DNA of 64,000 nucleotides from Antedon mediterranea (taxonomy: Eukaryota > Echinodermata > Crinoidea > Comatulida > Antedonidae). The stretch is from contig NC_092680.1 of assembly GCF_964355755.1 (NCBI RefSeq), forward strand, positions 15,229,001 through 15,293,000, written 5' to 3'. The notes beneath the pieces are model-generated. The model had not been told where the DNA came from. It made no database searches and was given only the letters and a program-made list of their open reading frames with translations. Shown here one piece after another: positions 28,001-36,700 of this stretch. Numbering within the stretch: position 1 is the stretch's first letter; each line of letters starts with the position of its first letter. The position numbers and the translations under genes were made by a program.

Positions 28001-30528
28001 TTATTCCCTGTTGGGGTTTCTTTAAAAGACACAAACGACATATGAGTTCATCTTATTGAAAAACGATTAAAACAAATTACAGTTCTACAGTAGTTTCTTT
28101 CCACAAGAAATTGATTTAAAGAATATTCTGTGTGGATGAGTCAGCCAGAGACATACAGTAAAAAACAAAAACAACAAATTGACACAAAGCTGAGAAACCA
28201 ATTTTAAATTAAATTTTGAATGGAATCTTTAATAGATGTTTTCAGTGTTATTGTCAATTGATTGACCTAATAAATTTAAATAATCTCTAATTAATAAACC
28301 ATCTAATAATGATAAAATAAGACATTGGATTGATTTCCATAATTATTCGCAAACTCTCCTTTACTATACAATCGGAAAGGGAGCGTTTGATGGTCTACAA
28401 CTGTACTGGGACATGCCAATTTATATACTTTTGTAATAATAAATAATAATAAACAGTATTTATATAGCGCCTAATGGATCACTGACCCCTCTAGGTGCTT
28501 TACATAGGACTTTAACTAATGGTAATAAACTATCCCCCGCCGGACACCATTCAAGTATTTCTTAGTCGAGGTTTCGGGGATGGAGACAATAATGTGAAAA
28601 AAAAAAAATGTAACTAAGCTTAACTATGCTTAACTAAGGTAAAACTATCCCCCGGCGGACACCATCCCGGTATTTCTGAGTCAAGGTTTCGGGGCAAGAA
28701 TTAAGAATAGAGAGTAAATGTACAATATTTTTGTATCATACAATCTTGCTCTACAGGCCTTCAAGAACTTCAGGGCTTTTAATACAAACATTATCAGCAG
28801 TGAATACAGACTTAGTTTCTCTTTGGCACGAATAATAATGACTATTGATTTCAAGGCAAGAATGACCTCAAAATTAATCTTTAAGCTGCAATAGGCTGTA
28901 AGTGTAATAATTTAAAAAACAAAATCATAGTGTTTGTAAAAATCCCAACTAATGCATTAATTTAAATATGTTTTTTTGCTATTGTTGTTCAACATCAATG
29001 TCCACAAAGTTTGTAGTGTCATAGTGGTCAAAATCTAAACTTCTTTTTTCTCTTTTTATCATAATTAACCATCATAGAATATACAGTAAAACAACAAAAA
29101 TAATATTTAAATGTATTATTTTTACATGATATGTTATTTTATTGGATGATAAATTAAAATAAATTATTTTATAAGAACACTTATTAATTAGTGTTTCTTA
29201 AACAACATTAAAATCATTATTTAAAGAAGTTTTATTTAAAAAGTTTTCAAATTTAAAATTTTGTAAAAAAAAATATTGTATTGTACTTTCTTTGTGTAAA
29301 ATTGTGAATTACAAACAGGAAGAGGAATTCTATTCAATAAATATCCGCATTAATGACATGTTTTATCAAAACACAATAATTGACACTTCAATGGAATGTG
29401 TACAATACAGTAGTGTACTTTATAATGAAAAAAAAAAGATATCATATTATCCTCTTTTGTTAAAATTTATATTCAAAATTCATACTGTATAATTATAATA
29501 ATATTTAAAAACTCGATGAGAAAAGATACCCTGTAATAATTACAGTAATTGTTGAAATATTAATATACTTGATAAACGACTGAGAATATCCAAGTCAGAA
29601 AAAAACACCCATGCCAAAAATATTATATTCTCATTATAAATTAGTTTACTGACTTTAAACTTTAATATTCAAAATCAGCCCATCGTGATTTTACTACATA
29701 CATTTCTAACTGAAAATCATTTAAATGGTTAGGTTTAAAATTAAGTTCAGGTAACCTGTAAAGGCTTTAATAGTACAACCAAGGCAATCTAACAACAGGA
29801 CACTGAGCTTGCCTTGCCTTGCCAAGATATGAACTTGTAACAGTCCTTTGATCATATATGGCTGCGACTACATATTCTCCATGGCGCGCAGTGTCTCGTT
29901 GACGTTAGGGGAATGGAACTGATCGTGTTGCAGCCACAGATAATAAACGCTTTGATCTCAGCATCATTGTTAGATTGCTGTAGTACAAATAGGGAAAAAA
30001 AGGCTTGCATGATTATAATAAGCACATCATTCAATATATTCTTGTTTAAAGTAAGTTCGTAGACATAAACACAGCAGCAGTCCAGACATGTGATGTTCTG
30101 GAGTTAATTGTTTTTATTAGCATGCATCATAATATATTGTAATTAGACATACACAACGCAATACAACTACAATTATAGCTAAACTGGGAATCTTTATTAG
30201 GCCTACACCACCAACAAAGATGTTGACTTGGGTATTATTATAACCTAGGCCCATGTGTGGTATTGTTTTGGAAGTTTACCCCCCGACAATATTGGAGCGT
30301 AGGAGGTGAAGATGATAATACTCACTCGTTCTCGGGAGGAGCTTGCAGATTCGCATCAACATATTCGTCCGGTTGATCATTGTTCCCATCAAATGGATCA
30401 AATTCTTCTTGTTGGATTCCTACTAGCTGGTCAATATCTTCAATACTGCTACCACTGGTGGCCAACAGCCGACTCCGCGCATCGTCATTGCTCTGCGGAG
30501 CTAGCGTCGCTGCCATCGTCGCAGCCAT
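5623..30528 (-). CDS. RASA1: RASA1, Ras GTPase-activating protein 1 (p120 RasGAP), 22 coding exons
   Basis: A cytosolic GTPase activator that speeds GTP hydrolysis by Ras and is brought to phosphotyrosine sites by its two SH2 domains. Coding exons in order of translation: 30528-30326, 25668-25519, 20663-20528, 19804-19734, 19158-19041, 16656-16625, 15748-15696, 14779-14632, 14107-14029, 13496-13361, 12409-12327, 11747-11589, 11225-10996, 10513-10264, 10051-9892, 9226-9084, 8395-8280, 7951-7865, 7778-7711, 7008-6914, 6494-6291, 5739-5623. All have AG/GT borders, the phases match at every junction, and the total is 2838 nt (945 residues plus stop). Human RASA1 is about 1047 residues; the shortfall is mostly in the N-terminal region before the first SH2, here only 68 residues. 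Domain order SH2-SH3-SH2-PH-C2-RasGAP is specific to RASA1. The start is the first ATG of exon 1, with no competing upstream in-frame ATG seen. It is head-to-head with SRFBP1. Confidence 0.95.
6040..6200. repeat. Dispersed repeat H (copy 1, in RASA1 intron 21)
   Basis: This intronic stretch (CAGTCCTTTGATC, then GGCTGTGAC, then CTGATCATGTCGCAGCCACAG, then CTGTTAGATTGC) is shared in the same order with 29815-29970. It is a dispersed repeat of unknown class. It happens to hold short open frames that have no protein match. Confidence 0.5.
7149..7540 (+). mobile_element. tRNA-derived SINE, family 1, near full length
   Basis: The head (about 7150-7225) has a tRNA-like internal promoter: box A TGGCCGAGCGGTTAAG and box B GGGTTCGAGGC, of Leu/Ser type. 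A body follows containing GGACTATAAACCGTAGGTCC and GTACTAGTCCACACA, then a tail of (AAATAAAA)-like A-rich sequence. It lies in RASA1 intron 19-20. Minus-strand relatives are at 14375, 33535, 51370 and 53535. Confidence 0.8.
9644..9857. mobile_element. Family B MITE (ends GCTCTGTCTACACTATCAAAC), with internal duplication
   Basis: This copy has the family hallmarks: AAAGTGTGATGTG, GACATCATCATGTCCAT, and right end AGTTTGATAGTGTGGACAGAGCT. The right half is present twice (about 9750-9778 and 9827-9857), so it is a partly duplicated copy. The left end is shortened to AAAGCCCTGTCAAAC. Confidence 0.75.
10264..13496 (-). CDS. RASA1: RASA1 exons 10-14: PH and C2 domains
   Basis: Membrane-targeting part of RASA1. 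The PH domain spans exons 10-13, with QGHLSKKSK, then KWKEYYFILN and SLFGRPNCFQIVV, closing on AWIQAI (about residues 370-460). The C2 domain follows in exons 13-14 with HPYCVISLNDVKVARTQ and NRPIWNEEFIY, then WYPL and GSIRAKIQF (about 480-590). Human RASA1 has the near-identical SLFGRPNCFQIVV block, which makes the assignment firm. Confidence 0.92.
10610..10867. mobile_element. Family F MITE (ends TACCGTATATC)
   Basis: A 258-bp element with inverted ends. The left reads TACCGTATATC followed by a TATAAT-rich arm; the right is GTGGGATTATAGCC, then GATATACGGTA. About 28 bp pair with a few mismatches. It has no open frame. A shorter relative is at 18886-18977. It lies in RASA1 intron 13-14. Confidence 0.75.
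11935..12170 (-). mobile_element. tRNA-derived SINE, family 2
   Basis: On the minus strand it starts GGAGTTGTGGCTTGGTGGTT (box A-like) with box B GGGTTCAAGTCC, then CTGACATGTG, and ends near TGATCAGCAATTGCTGGATG and a T/A-rich tail. It is the same family as the plus-strand copy at 39745-40012 and the tail at 58895. Confidence 0.75.
12429..13065. repeat. 59-bp minisatellite in RASA1 intron 10
   Basis: About eight units with a 59-bp period. Each contains ACATTAACAAATAGGTAATG, then TGTGGAGGTGTAGC, then CTTGATTTAAAT. The array runs 12429-12770 and resumes 12941-13065 after an inserted family D element. Units differ by only a few bases. Confidence 0.9.
12771..12940 (+). mobile_element. Family D MITE inserted within the 59-bp minisatellite
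   Basis: It carries the family D core TTTCGCCAGTGTAGC, then AGCAAAAAGCTATACAAAAC, then TTGCTAAACAAAAT. The outer CAGGGAAT ends are missing, so it is slightly truncated or was rearranged at the array. Full 175-bp copies are at 19982 and 27836. Confidence 0.8.
13079..13331. mobile_element. Family A MITEs, two merged copies
   Basis: Begins CTTGGTTCCCACTAAGCGG and ends CCTAGTGGAAACCAAGCTTA. In the middle an AAGCTTAAAGCTTGGATCTC junction marks the end of one copy and the start of the next. CACAAGCGATGGATTATT occurs twice. The right part abuts RASA1 exon 10. Confidence 0.75.
14029..25668 (-). CDS. RASA1: RASA1 exons 2-9: SH2-SH3-SH2 module
   Basis: The adaptor half of RASA1. The first SH2 begins ENEWYHG at about residue 66 and carries YLVRES with the phosphotyrosine-binding arginine at about residue 95. 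The SH3 (about 164-226, exons 4-5) has ILPYTKVPDTDELSF and the W-containing stretch ELEGGWLWV. The short exon 6 encodes DPHEGK, which links to the second SH2 starting WFHGG. That SH2 has FIIRNS with its arginine at about residue 264, and MMGGRYYN towards its end. Both SH2 arginines are present, so both should bind phosphotyrosine. In the human protein these domains bind growth-factor receptors and p190RhoGAP; the same is inferred here. Confidence 0.93.
14375..14605 (-). mobile_element. tRNA-derived SINE, family 1 (diverged)
   Basis: On the minus strand the tRNA-like head is at the right end (complement of TGACCGCTTTGCTGGCC and of CTCAAACCCATGCCG). It is followed by the family body (complement of CACTGGACCAATGATTCATA). 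It is more diverged than the 7149 copy. It lies between RASA1 exons 8 and 9. Confidence 0.65.
14935..15212. mobile_element. Family E MITE, degraded
   Basis: Retains CCTTAAAGAAAAACATGAAAA on the left, a central AAATGGTTAAATTCAACCAA and ATTATGTGACATTAAAATGG, and GGACAATGTATATA at the right. The ends are mutated relative to 3993-4343, so this is an old copy. Confidence 0.6.
15285..15471 (+). repeat. Retroelement 3' tail ending in (AATTG)n
   Basis: Shares TAAATGTAAATATGTAT, TGTATGATGTAGTACTG and TTGCAGCAATAAAGCAATTG with the copy at 5167-5262, and ends in AATTG repeats. It is longer than that copy and includes TTAGCCCTTGATGGCATT. No coding sequence. Confidence 0.5.
16094..16480. repeat. 24-bp GC-rich minisatellite in RASA1 intron 6
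   Basis: About fifteen units of GCCAGAATTAGATGGGACGT plus CCCA, with the first two units variant (CGCCATCAGTTTAATCGGAC). The period of 24 is a multiple of three, so several frames stay open on both strands and give false 8-residue repeat proteins. Every unit holds the 10-bp palindrome GGGACGTCCC. It lies between RASA1 exons 6 and 7. Confidence 0.95.
17148..17189 (-). CDS. RASA1: Candidate optional 42-nt exon of RASA1
   Basis: On the minus strand this segment has a pyrimidine-rich tract plus TTCCTTAG before it and GTAATT after it. It would encode WRSQTISRKFKKTL with no stop. It lies between exon 5 (ends phase 0) and exon 6 (starts phase 0), and is itself 14 whole codons, so inclusion or skipping both keep the frame. 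It would add a basic stretch between the SH3 and the second SH2, where the human protein has a short acidic linker. It may also be a chance splice-like segment; transcripts would decide. Confidence 0.4.
17800..17960 (+). mobile_element. Family C element relic
   Basis: A diverged piece of the 630-bp family C element. It aligns with the segment running from CCTACAAAACTAAG through CCACGAGAGG, TAGTGCATTGTTT and ATAAAACGTACATTTAA. Terminal parts are lost. Confidence 0.6.
18334..18383. mobile_element. 36-bp perfect micro-hairpin with 7-bp flanking direct repeats
   Basis: Two 17-nt arms (18341-18357 and 18360-18376) are exact complements separated by 2 nt. The arms begin CATGGAGCTATAAAATT. The direct repeat ATCTAAC flanks both sides (18334-18340 and 18377-18383). 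This looks like a tiny foldback insertion with a target duplication. A second one of the same design is at 21720-21753. Confidence 0.6.
18434..18560. mobile_element. Family B MITE, partial
   Basis: Left end AAAGCTCTGTCTATACTATC is followed by GTAATGTGCCCATATGGACA and TGATGATGTCATATCAC. The right end has decayed into GGCACATCACAGTTTGATGA. Confidence 0.65.
18886..18977. mobile_element. Family F MITE, internally deleted
   Basis: Starts TACCGTAATAATATACG and ends GGATTATACGGTAT. The right half matches 10797-10867 closely (GTGAAATC, ACATAAAGT, GGGATTAGACCTGAAGTGGG). It is a shortened copy. Confidence 0.65.
19982..20156 (+). mobile_element. Family D MITE, full length
   Basis: 175 bp, bounded by CAGGGAATAATTTCGCC and AAATTTTTCCCTG. 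The core contains AGTGTAGCATAGCAAAAAGC and TTTGATTAGCAATATTGC. The inverse copy at 27836-28010 has exactly the same length. Confidence 0.85.
21638..21692. repeat. Repeat G fragment (CCCCCGCCGGACACCATTC)
   Basis: AACTATCCCCCGCCGGACAC, then CATTCCGGTATTTCTTAGTC, then GAGGTTTCGGGG. The same string occurs twice at 28529-28694, so it is part of a dispersed element of unknown class. Confidence 0.6.
21720..21753. mobile_element. 20-bp perfect micro-palindrome with 7-bp flanking direct repeats
   Basis: The perfect palindrome CATGGAGGTATACCTCCATG (21727-21746) is flanked by CTACAGG on both sides (21720-21726 and 21747-21753). It has the same CATGGAG termini and 7-bp flank length as the hairpin at 18334-18383, which suggests one family. 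Confidence 0.55.
24679..24866. mobile_element. Family A MITE
   Basis: Left end TTAAGCTTGGTTCCCACTAG and right end GCTAGTGGGAACCACGCTTT. The interior has AACGCAAGCGTTTTAACCAA and CATCGCTTGTGATTGGTCAA. Nearly self-complementary over its length. Confidence 0.8.
26056..26689 (+). mobile_element. Family C non-autonomous element, TTAA-flanked, copy 1
   Basis: 634 bp. Left TTAAAGCCCCATTCCCTACG; right GCAGGGAAGGGGTCTTTAA. The inverted ends start AG[A/C]CCC next to TTAA. The interior includes CGATCGATCGTGAGGCC, TCCACGAGAGGTCGATCGCC and GTACGATGTTCGTACG. It is nearly identical to 32376-32997 and to the inverted copy 59921-60554. No long open frame. Confidence 0.9.
27116..27722 (+). mobile_element. Family E MITE with a secondary insertion
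   Basis: The left end resembles AGATGCATTGTCCCCC and the right end reads GGGGGGACAATTATATCTTTAA. Between about 27283 and 27475 it holds unrelated sequence (GGGTGGGGGAGGGGG, then an AAATAAATAAATAAA tail) that looks like a SINE-type insertion. This explains its greater length (about 607 bp). Confidence 0.65.
27836..28010 (-). mobile_element. Family D MITE, full length, inverted
   Basis: Complement of 19982-20156 with identical 175-bp length: CAGGGAAAAATTTCATTTTA at the left and GGCGAAATTATTCCCTG at the right. Confidence 0.85.
28437..28700. repeat. Composite repeat: TTATATAGCGC segment plus two repeat G units
   Basis: Begins AATAATAAACAGTATTTATA followed by TAGCGCCTAATGGATCAC and GGTGCTTTACATAGGAC. 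Then come two copies of the CCCCCG(C/G)CGGACACCAT block (28529-28582 and 28642-28694). The TTTATATAGCGC motif is common in marine-invertebrate repeats, from general memory. Confidence 0.55.
29815..29970. repeat. Dispersed repeat H (copy 2)
   Basis: Shares CAGTCCTTTGATCATATATG, GGCTGCGAC, CTGATCGTGTTGCAGCCACA and TTGTTAGATTGCTGT with 6040-6200 in the same order and orientation. Confidence 0.5.
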
Positions 30529-30755
30529 ACTTTCTGAAATTAACTTCGCCCCACCTTCCTCCTCCTAGTAGTGTGAATGGATCATGGGAATAGCCTCTTG
30601 ACCTGACCTGAGAGTTCACACGCTGTGTGTTTGTGACACATGTGTTGTGTTGTTGTGTCGGCGGCGCTCGTTGTAATCGAAAAATACATTAATTTCTGTA
30701 AACATTCTGTGCTATAAATTTACTACATTAGTGTTAAATTTCTCAAAACAAAACA
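30529..30755. promoter_or_regulatory. Probable bidirectional promoter, RASA1 / SRFBP1
   Basis: Only 227 bp separate the divergent start codons of RASA1 (minus, 30528) and SRFBP1 (plus, 30756). The interval is less AT-rich than its surroundings and contains CCTTCCTCCTCC, GTGTCGGCGGCGCTCG and GATCATGGGAATAG. No TATA box is placed convincingly for either gene. Both 5' UTRs must lie inside it, or be interrupted by introns. Confidence 0.65.
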
Positions 30756-33700
30756 ATGCAAAGGGCTAAAGTAAAAAATGAGGTATTTTTATACTTTTAT
30801 TATCCGTTTAATAATTAACAACAACGATACGAAATTGTTGTCTACTGTACTAGCCATTATGCCTAGGCCTAGCCTAGCTAGGCTAGGCTTAGTTAGGCTA
30901 GTTTAGGCTAGTACAGTCAGGGGCCAGCTAGGGGACTACTACTGTACTAACCTAGGCCTAGTACGCCTCCTAGGGGCTAGCTAGAGTAGGGCTAGGCCTA
31001 GGCATTTTTAAACTATTAGGCCTACCTACTCTGCTAGGGCTAGTATAGTAGGCTACCACGGCTATATTTACTTTACCACTTACGGTTTAAAGGGCGGTTT
31101 GTAGTAGTAGTAGGCTGAGCCTTTTAAACCCTTTATCATGCCAACGTTTATCATCAAGTCGTTTTTGAAAATTAATAATTCCTAATACTATTTTATTAAC
31201 TTTCAAAAACGACTTTTAGTTGATGCGCTGACCACACTAGTTGGAAGAGCTTTCCAATAATTGATTGTTCTTTGATAAAAAAAGTCTATAAGCGGCATAT
31301 ACTTGATTTTGTTATTTCATATAGGCCTAGTAGTACCAAACGTCTTGCTCGCATTGTGCGGGGATGGTCCCGCATTTCAAAATGATTTTTCGTACACAAA
31401 AAAAAGTACTTTTACATGTGACCTACAATTGTCCAATCAAATGAAAGGATTTTATTTAGGTGTTATATAATCACGATTACAAAAAAAAGATAAAATTAAA
31501 CTTAATCGAATAGGAAATAGAGCAATTAGACTAGTAGGAGAGCACTTACCTGATGTTGAATCCTTGTATAAAGAAAATGTGTTAAAAAAAGTAAAAAGTA
31601 TCATTGATGATGAAACACATCCTCTTCACAAACAATTTGCTCTCATGAATTCTGGCATAAGACTACGTGCACTTAATACCAAAACAAAACGGTTTAGGTG
31701 CTCGTTTGTACCTAATGCTATACACTTATATAACTCGAGAGTACAAAGGTAAAATGTAACCGATAATTTTTATCTAATTTTAAATTTTTAGCCTCTTAAC
31801 TTTTTGTGTGTGTTTTTGTGAATTGTATTTTATATTTTTGTATTTTGCCAGTTTTCAAATCACATTTCTGTTTTTTAAATGGACAATAAAGTATATATGA
31901 CTATGACTATGACTATGAATTACTAAATGTCAAATTATACGGTGGACTCACACAATACAGTTGTTGTGTGTGTGCGTTTATACAGTAAAATGGGAAACCC
32001 TGGGGTGCACTGAATTTCCTTGCGTCAGTTCCAAAACAAGAATCAGCATGAAAATAATGTTGGATGATAATAACAGATTAACAAATAAAAGACTAAAAAT
32101 ACAATTATATTTCATAGTTTACCGTACTAGAATACCTTATTATCGGGGACTTCCCCGTTCACATTAAACGATCGTTTTGCTAATTCCTAGCGCACATAGG
32201 AGTGTCATTTCTGGCAAACACTAGAGGTGTCATTTATCATGACTTTTACGTGAGAGAGTACCATTTCCAGTGCCGGTGAACAAAATTTGCCTCGCCACAG
32301 GCCCACCCACAAATACTTTGTGTCCGAACCTTATTATTACTTATTTATATCTAAACTAAACACACAGTACTATACTTAAAGCCCCATTCCCTACGTTTTT
32401 TAGATCTAATTTAAGATCACAAACTATATTTAATGTAAAAATAATACTATATGGTCCTATTGCGATAACTTTTTTCGTCTTTAAACGGTTAAAAATGTGA
32501 AAAATAAATCGATTCTAATAATTATAGCGGCCCGCTATAAATCCCAAAATGCATTGCGCGCGGATTGATATTTTTGTTTTTCACCTGTAATTCGCCCACT
32601 TTTCGATCGATCGTGAAGCCAAAACAAATGGAAGACTCCTAACTTTTCAGCGAAAATACCGGGTTTTCCCAAATTTGTATCAACAGAGTCTGGCAAAAAT
32701 AGAAAGACAATTAATGCAGCAACTACAACGTCAGGCTAGGTATATAGCTAGCGTACGATGTTCGTACGTTATCGATGTTTACCAGCTGGGCCTACAAAAC
32801 GAAGCCTAACTAGGCTAGGCCTAAGACCGTCCACGAGAGGTCGATCGCCGCGAGCTACTTAGGTAGTGCATTGTTTCTCACTTTTTATCATAATTTACCA
32901 TAAAACGTACATTTAAGACAAGGTTTAATGTTTTTAAAGTGATATATATGTATTATTTTCCAAAAAACGTCCAAAATTGCAGGGAAGGGGTCTTTAATAT
33001 GCACACAGTATATACTGTAGATAAACATCAAACAGTGTAACATTAGTACGCCCCAAACAAATTAAATGTATAACCTAGTATAGTATTAATTAAAAGTATT
33101 CATTTTTAATAAAATTCATATACAGTAGGATAACTTAAATTATAATAACAATTATTAATAATAACATACATTATGCTTTCTTATTAATTTCATCTTTTAG
33201 ATTGTTCTAATGAGAAAACTTGTGAAGAGGGTAAAAGTGCAGGTAATCAGACAGATGTCTCGTCAGGTCAAACAATTGCGAGGAAAGAAGGGTACAGAAC
33301 AACAAATAGGGAAAAATTTGCGACGTGTAGAACGACTTCTTGAGGAACTTGAGTGTATAAAAGATTTAGTTGCAGATGATATCTCACGGCAAGCATTCTT
33401 TGGCAAGCTATCCTTTGATATTCAATCTCAGGAGGTAATTAATGAATAGTGTTGTGACATAGATCTTACTGTCCTATCACAGTAAACTAATATTGTTGTT
33501 TATATAACACCTAAATACATTTTAAATTGTACGATTGTGGGTCACATGGGGTTGAAATTGTCGTCTTGAAAGATGTACTAGGTTCCTTAAAGTGCACACG
33601 AGCTAGATGTGTACACTGGACCTACGGTTTATAGTCCTTATCCGAGAAGACTCGTTCTACCACCAGAACCATGGAGTGAGTGAGCCTCGAACCCCTGCCG

Positions 33701-36700
33701 ATATTACTGTATGGCTACGTAATTACGGTTACATTGTCTTAACCGCTCGGCCACTCACTCACTTACAATAGTACTATTAGATTTAGATGTTATAAAAGGA
33801 TTAATGTTTTTATATTAGTGCGATAGTACAATACAAATAATTTCATTCATAAATATATTTGTACCATCGCACTTATTATAAACATTCATTATTTGTACAC
33901 TTTATTTATACTTTATCATGTTACAATTTTCACCTTCCTTCTTTTACTTTCAAACAAATACATAAATGGTGAAATTAGGCTAACTATTTATATTCTTAGC
34001 TAATCAAGTCTTTAAAACAACACATCAAAAGTTATTCAAGATTGTGTAGAGTTTAAACCTAAAGAACACAACAACACAACCATTCTTATGGCTCAATTAG
34101 TTTCGATACTATCAATCAATAAATAATGATTACAAAATGTTTAATAACATGCTCATATTTTGTAACAACTCAGACTTTAAGATTTAAATAATTTTGCCTT
34201 GTATCATTTTTTTTTATTATCAATATTTTTAATTATTAAAGGATGATGCATTGAAAAGAGCAACAACTAAAATCGTTCAACATAAAATTATACAAGAAAG
34301 AGTCAAATCACTCAGAGGTAAAGTAACATTGCTAAATGGTTATATTTCTGTAGCATATTTTAATTGTATTGTAACTTCTATGGAATAGATTGTGTCAGGG
34401 GTTAAGTCATATGTCAGAGGTTAAGTCATCGTTCATGGTTACAGTACGACTTAAGTACAACTCTGTTCAGTACATTACGTTACAGATGATTTTTGTCTTG
34501 TTTTTTTTAGAGCAAGGTATACTGACTAGTAATTTAAATTTAAAAGAACTTGACAGGAAAAAAAGAAGAAAAAAGAAACCAACACATTTGGATTTGGGAA
34601 TTGAAAAATCTAATGTTGAATCTATGGATATTAAAGATGATACTAATGTAAAGGATGATAGCAAAGAAAGTGGCAGTGATGATAATAATGATGATGATCA
34701 GGGTGATCACAGTGATAGTAGTAATGATGATACAAATGATTCTGATGTCAGTGAAGATGCCACAAATGATCAAGCCATTCTAAGACAACAGAAAAGTCAG
34801 TTAAAACGGACATTAGACAAGTCGGTTGAAGGAAGTAAAGCATCAGATTTCTTTATAAGAGGCTCGTCAGATGATAACAGTGATATTGAAAAGGATGACT
34901 CCAAATCAGATGCAGTTTTACCTCAGCCAAGTTCATCCAAGATAAATAGAAAAACTGTAAAAAAAAAGTAAGAAATTATTACATTTTTTAAAGACAATGT
35001 AATTACCATTATAGTAAGTTACCTCTACAACACAGTAGGTTGTATAACAATGTGAAAAGCTACAACATTTCAGAATTTACAGTACTTCAGTACAGGGATG
35101 TATTTGGTCAAGCATATAAATACCTCATTAAAAACTTTAATAATGCATTTACTATGTTTTGATAACATGGAATAAAGGAACTCGGAGGAGTCATGATTAA
35201 ATATAAATGTTATGTGATCATAATCAGGATTGCCAATAATGGCATAGGTAAATATTTTGATAACATGGAATAAAGGAACTCGGAGGAGTCATGATTAAAT
35301 ATAAATGTTATGTGATCATAATCAGGATTGCCAATAATGGCATAGGTAAACATTTATAACAAGAAATGTATGCAAATAACAATATGATGATAAACCAAAA
35401 CAAAAGGCTGGTAAACAAAAGTTTGATGCTCACAAGCAAAGATTAAAGATTGTTTATTGTGGTGATTGGCTAGTCTAATTTCTAACAATGATTTAGCTTA
35501 ATAATCATAAAGAAAAACATTTTGTCACATGATTTGACTGCAATATATCTGCTTGCAATTACCGCCACAAAGCAAAACGCACGCTGGTTGGCACCCAGTG
35601 ATTGGTCAAAGTAGAAAATCTCCTTAATGCCAAATTTAATCTACCAATTATGGGAACTACCAATTATTTTTGTTATGGTAGATCATAAGAAAATGTTGTG
35701 TATGGTGTTTTTGTTATTTACAGTAGGCAAGGAGAGAACAGATTAAAGGGTATGCGAGGTAGGAGGGAACAACTTGAAGAAAACACAAGATCTGCATTTA
35801 AGAAAAGAGCAGCGGAAGCTAAAGCAGCGATTGTTGATAGACCCAATAGTACAACTACACCAATGAATACAGAGAAAAACATTCTTGGAATCTCAGAACT
35901 GCCACCGGACCTTGAGACAAAGGATTTTAGTATTAAAGGTACTGTATGAGAAATCATTAATTTCAATCATTTAGTATGCAAATGATATGTAGCATAATAT
36001 ATGAAATATTTTTAGGATATGAAGATGTTGACTGCCCATTCATCTTTCATCAGTAATTGTGCTGGAATGAAATACAACAGGAGGATGTGTCAGAACTGAC
36101 ACATCGCATGCTTTCTTTTGTGTTAATAAATTGATTGTAGAGGCTGTAACATTCTTAAGCCTGGTCTACTGGTAAAACTTTATGTGACAAAAAAATTGTA
36201 TGTGCCCATATATGGAAATATCACTACCATATTTGGGCATATCACTACCATTATTTGGGCAATATCACACTTTTTTGGTCAAACTAGTTTGATAGTGTAG
36301 ACAGAGCTTTAGAAGTAAAGCTTGGTTTCCACTTGGATGAAATGCAAGTTAGTTGACCAATCACACAAAGCAAATGTTTGGTTTGGGTGATCCATCGCAA
36401 TGTGATTAGTCAAATGACGTGTAGTGAGCTTACGTCCTGCATCTGGAACCAAGCTTAAAGATGTATTGTCCCTTTGAGTAATCAAAAAAAAATAATTTTT
36501 TTTTAATATTTCGAAAAAAAGTGGGTCATTTTGAAGTATCATGATAGTTATTAACTTTCATCAAAAATTAGTAAAAAAAAAAAAATTAACCGAAATACGG
36601 ATGTTTTTTTGTTAAAAAAATAACTTTGACTTCCAGTCAAAGTTTTCGATCAAAACATATTCATAATGCAACGGCTTGTTTGGCTACTCTGTATGCATAA

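Larger units (their letters stand above)
25669..30325. other. RASA1 intron 1: repeats only
   Basis: The 4.7-kb first intron. It contains family C, E and D elements, repeat G and repeat H (each listed separately). I recognise no coding exon or RNA gene between them. First introns often hold enhancers, but none can be seen by eye. Confidence 0.5.
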
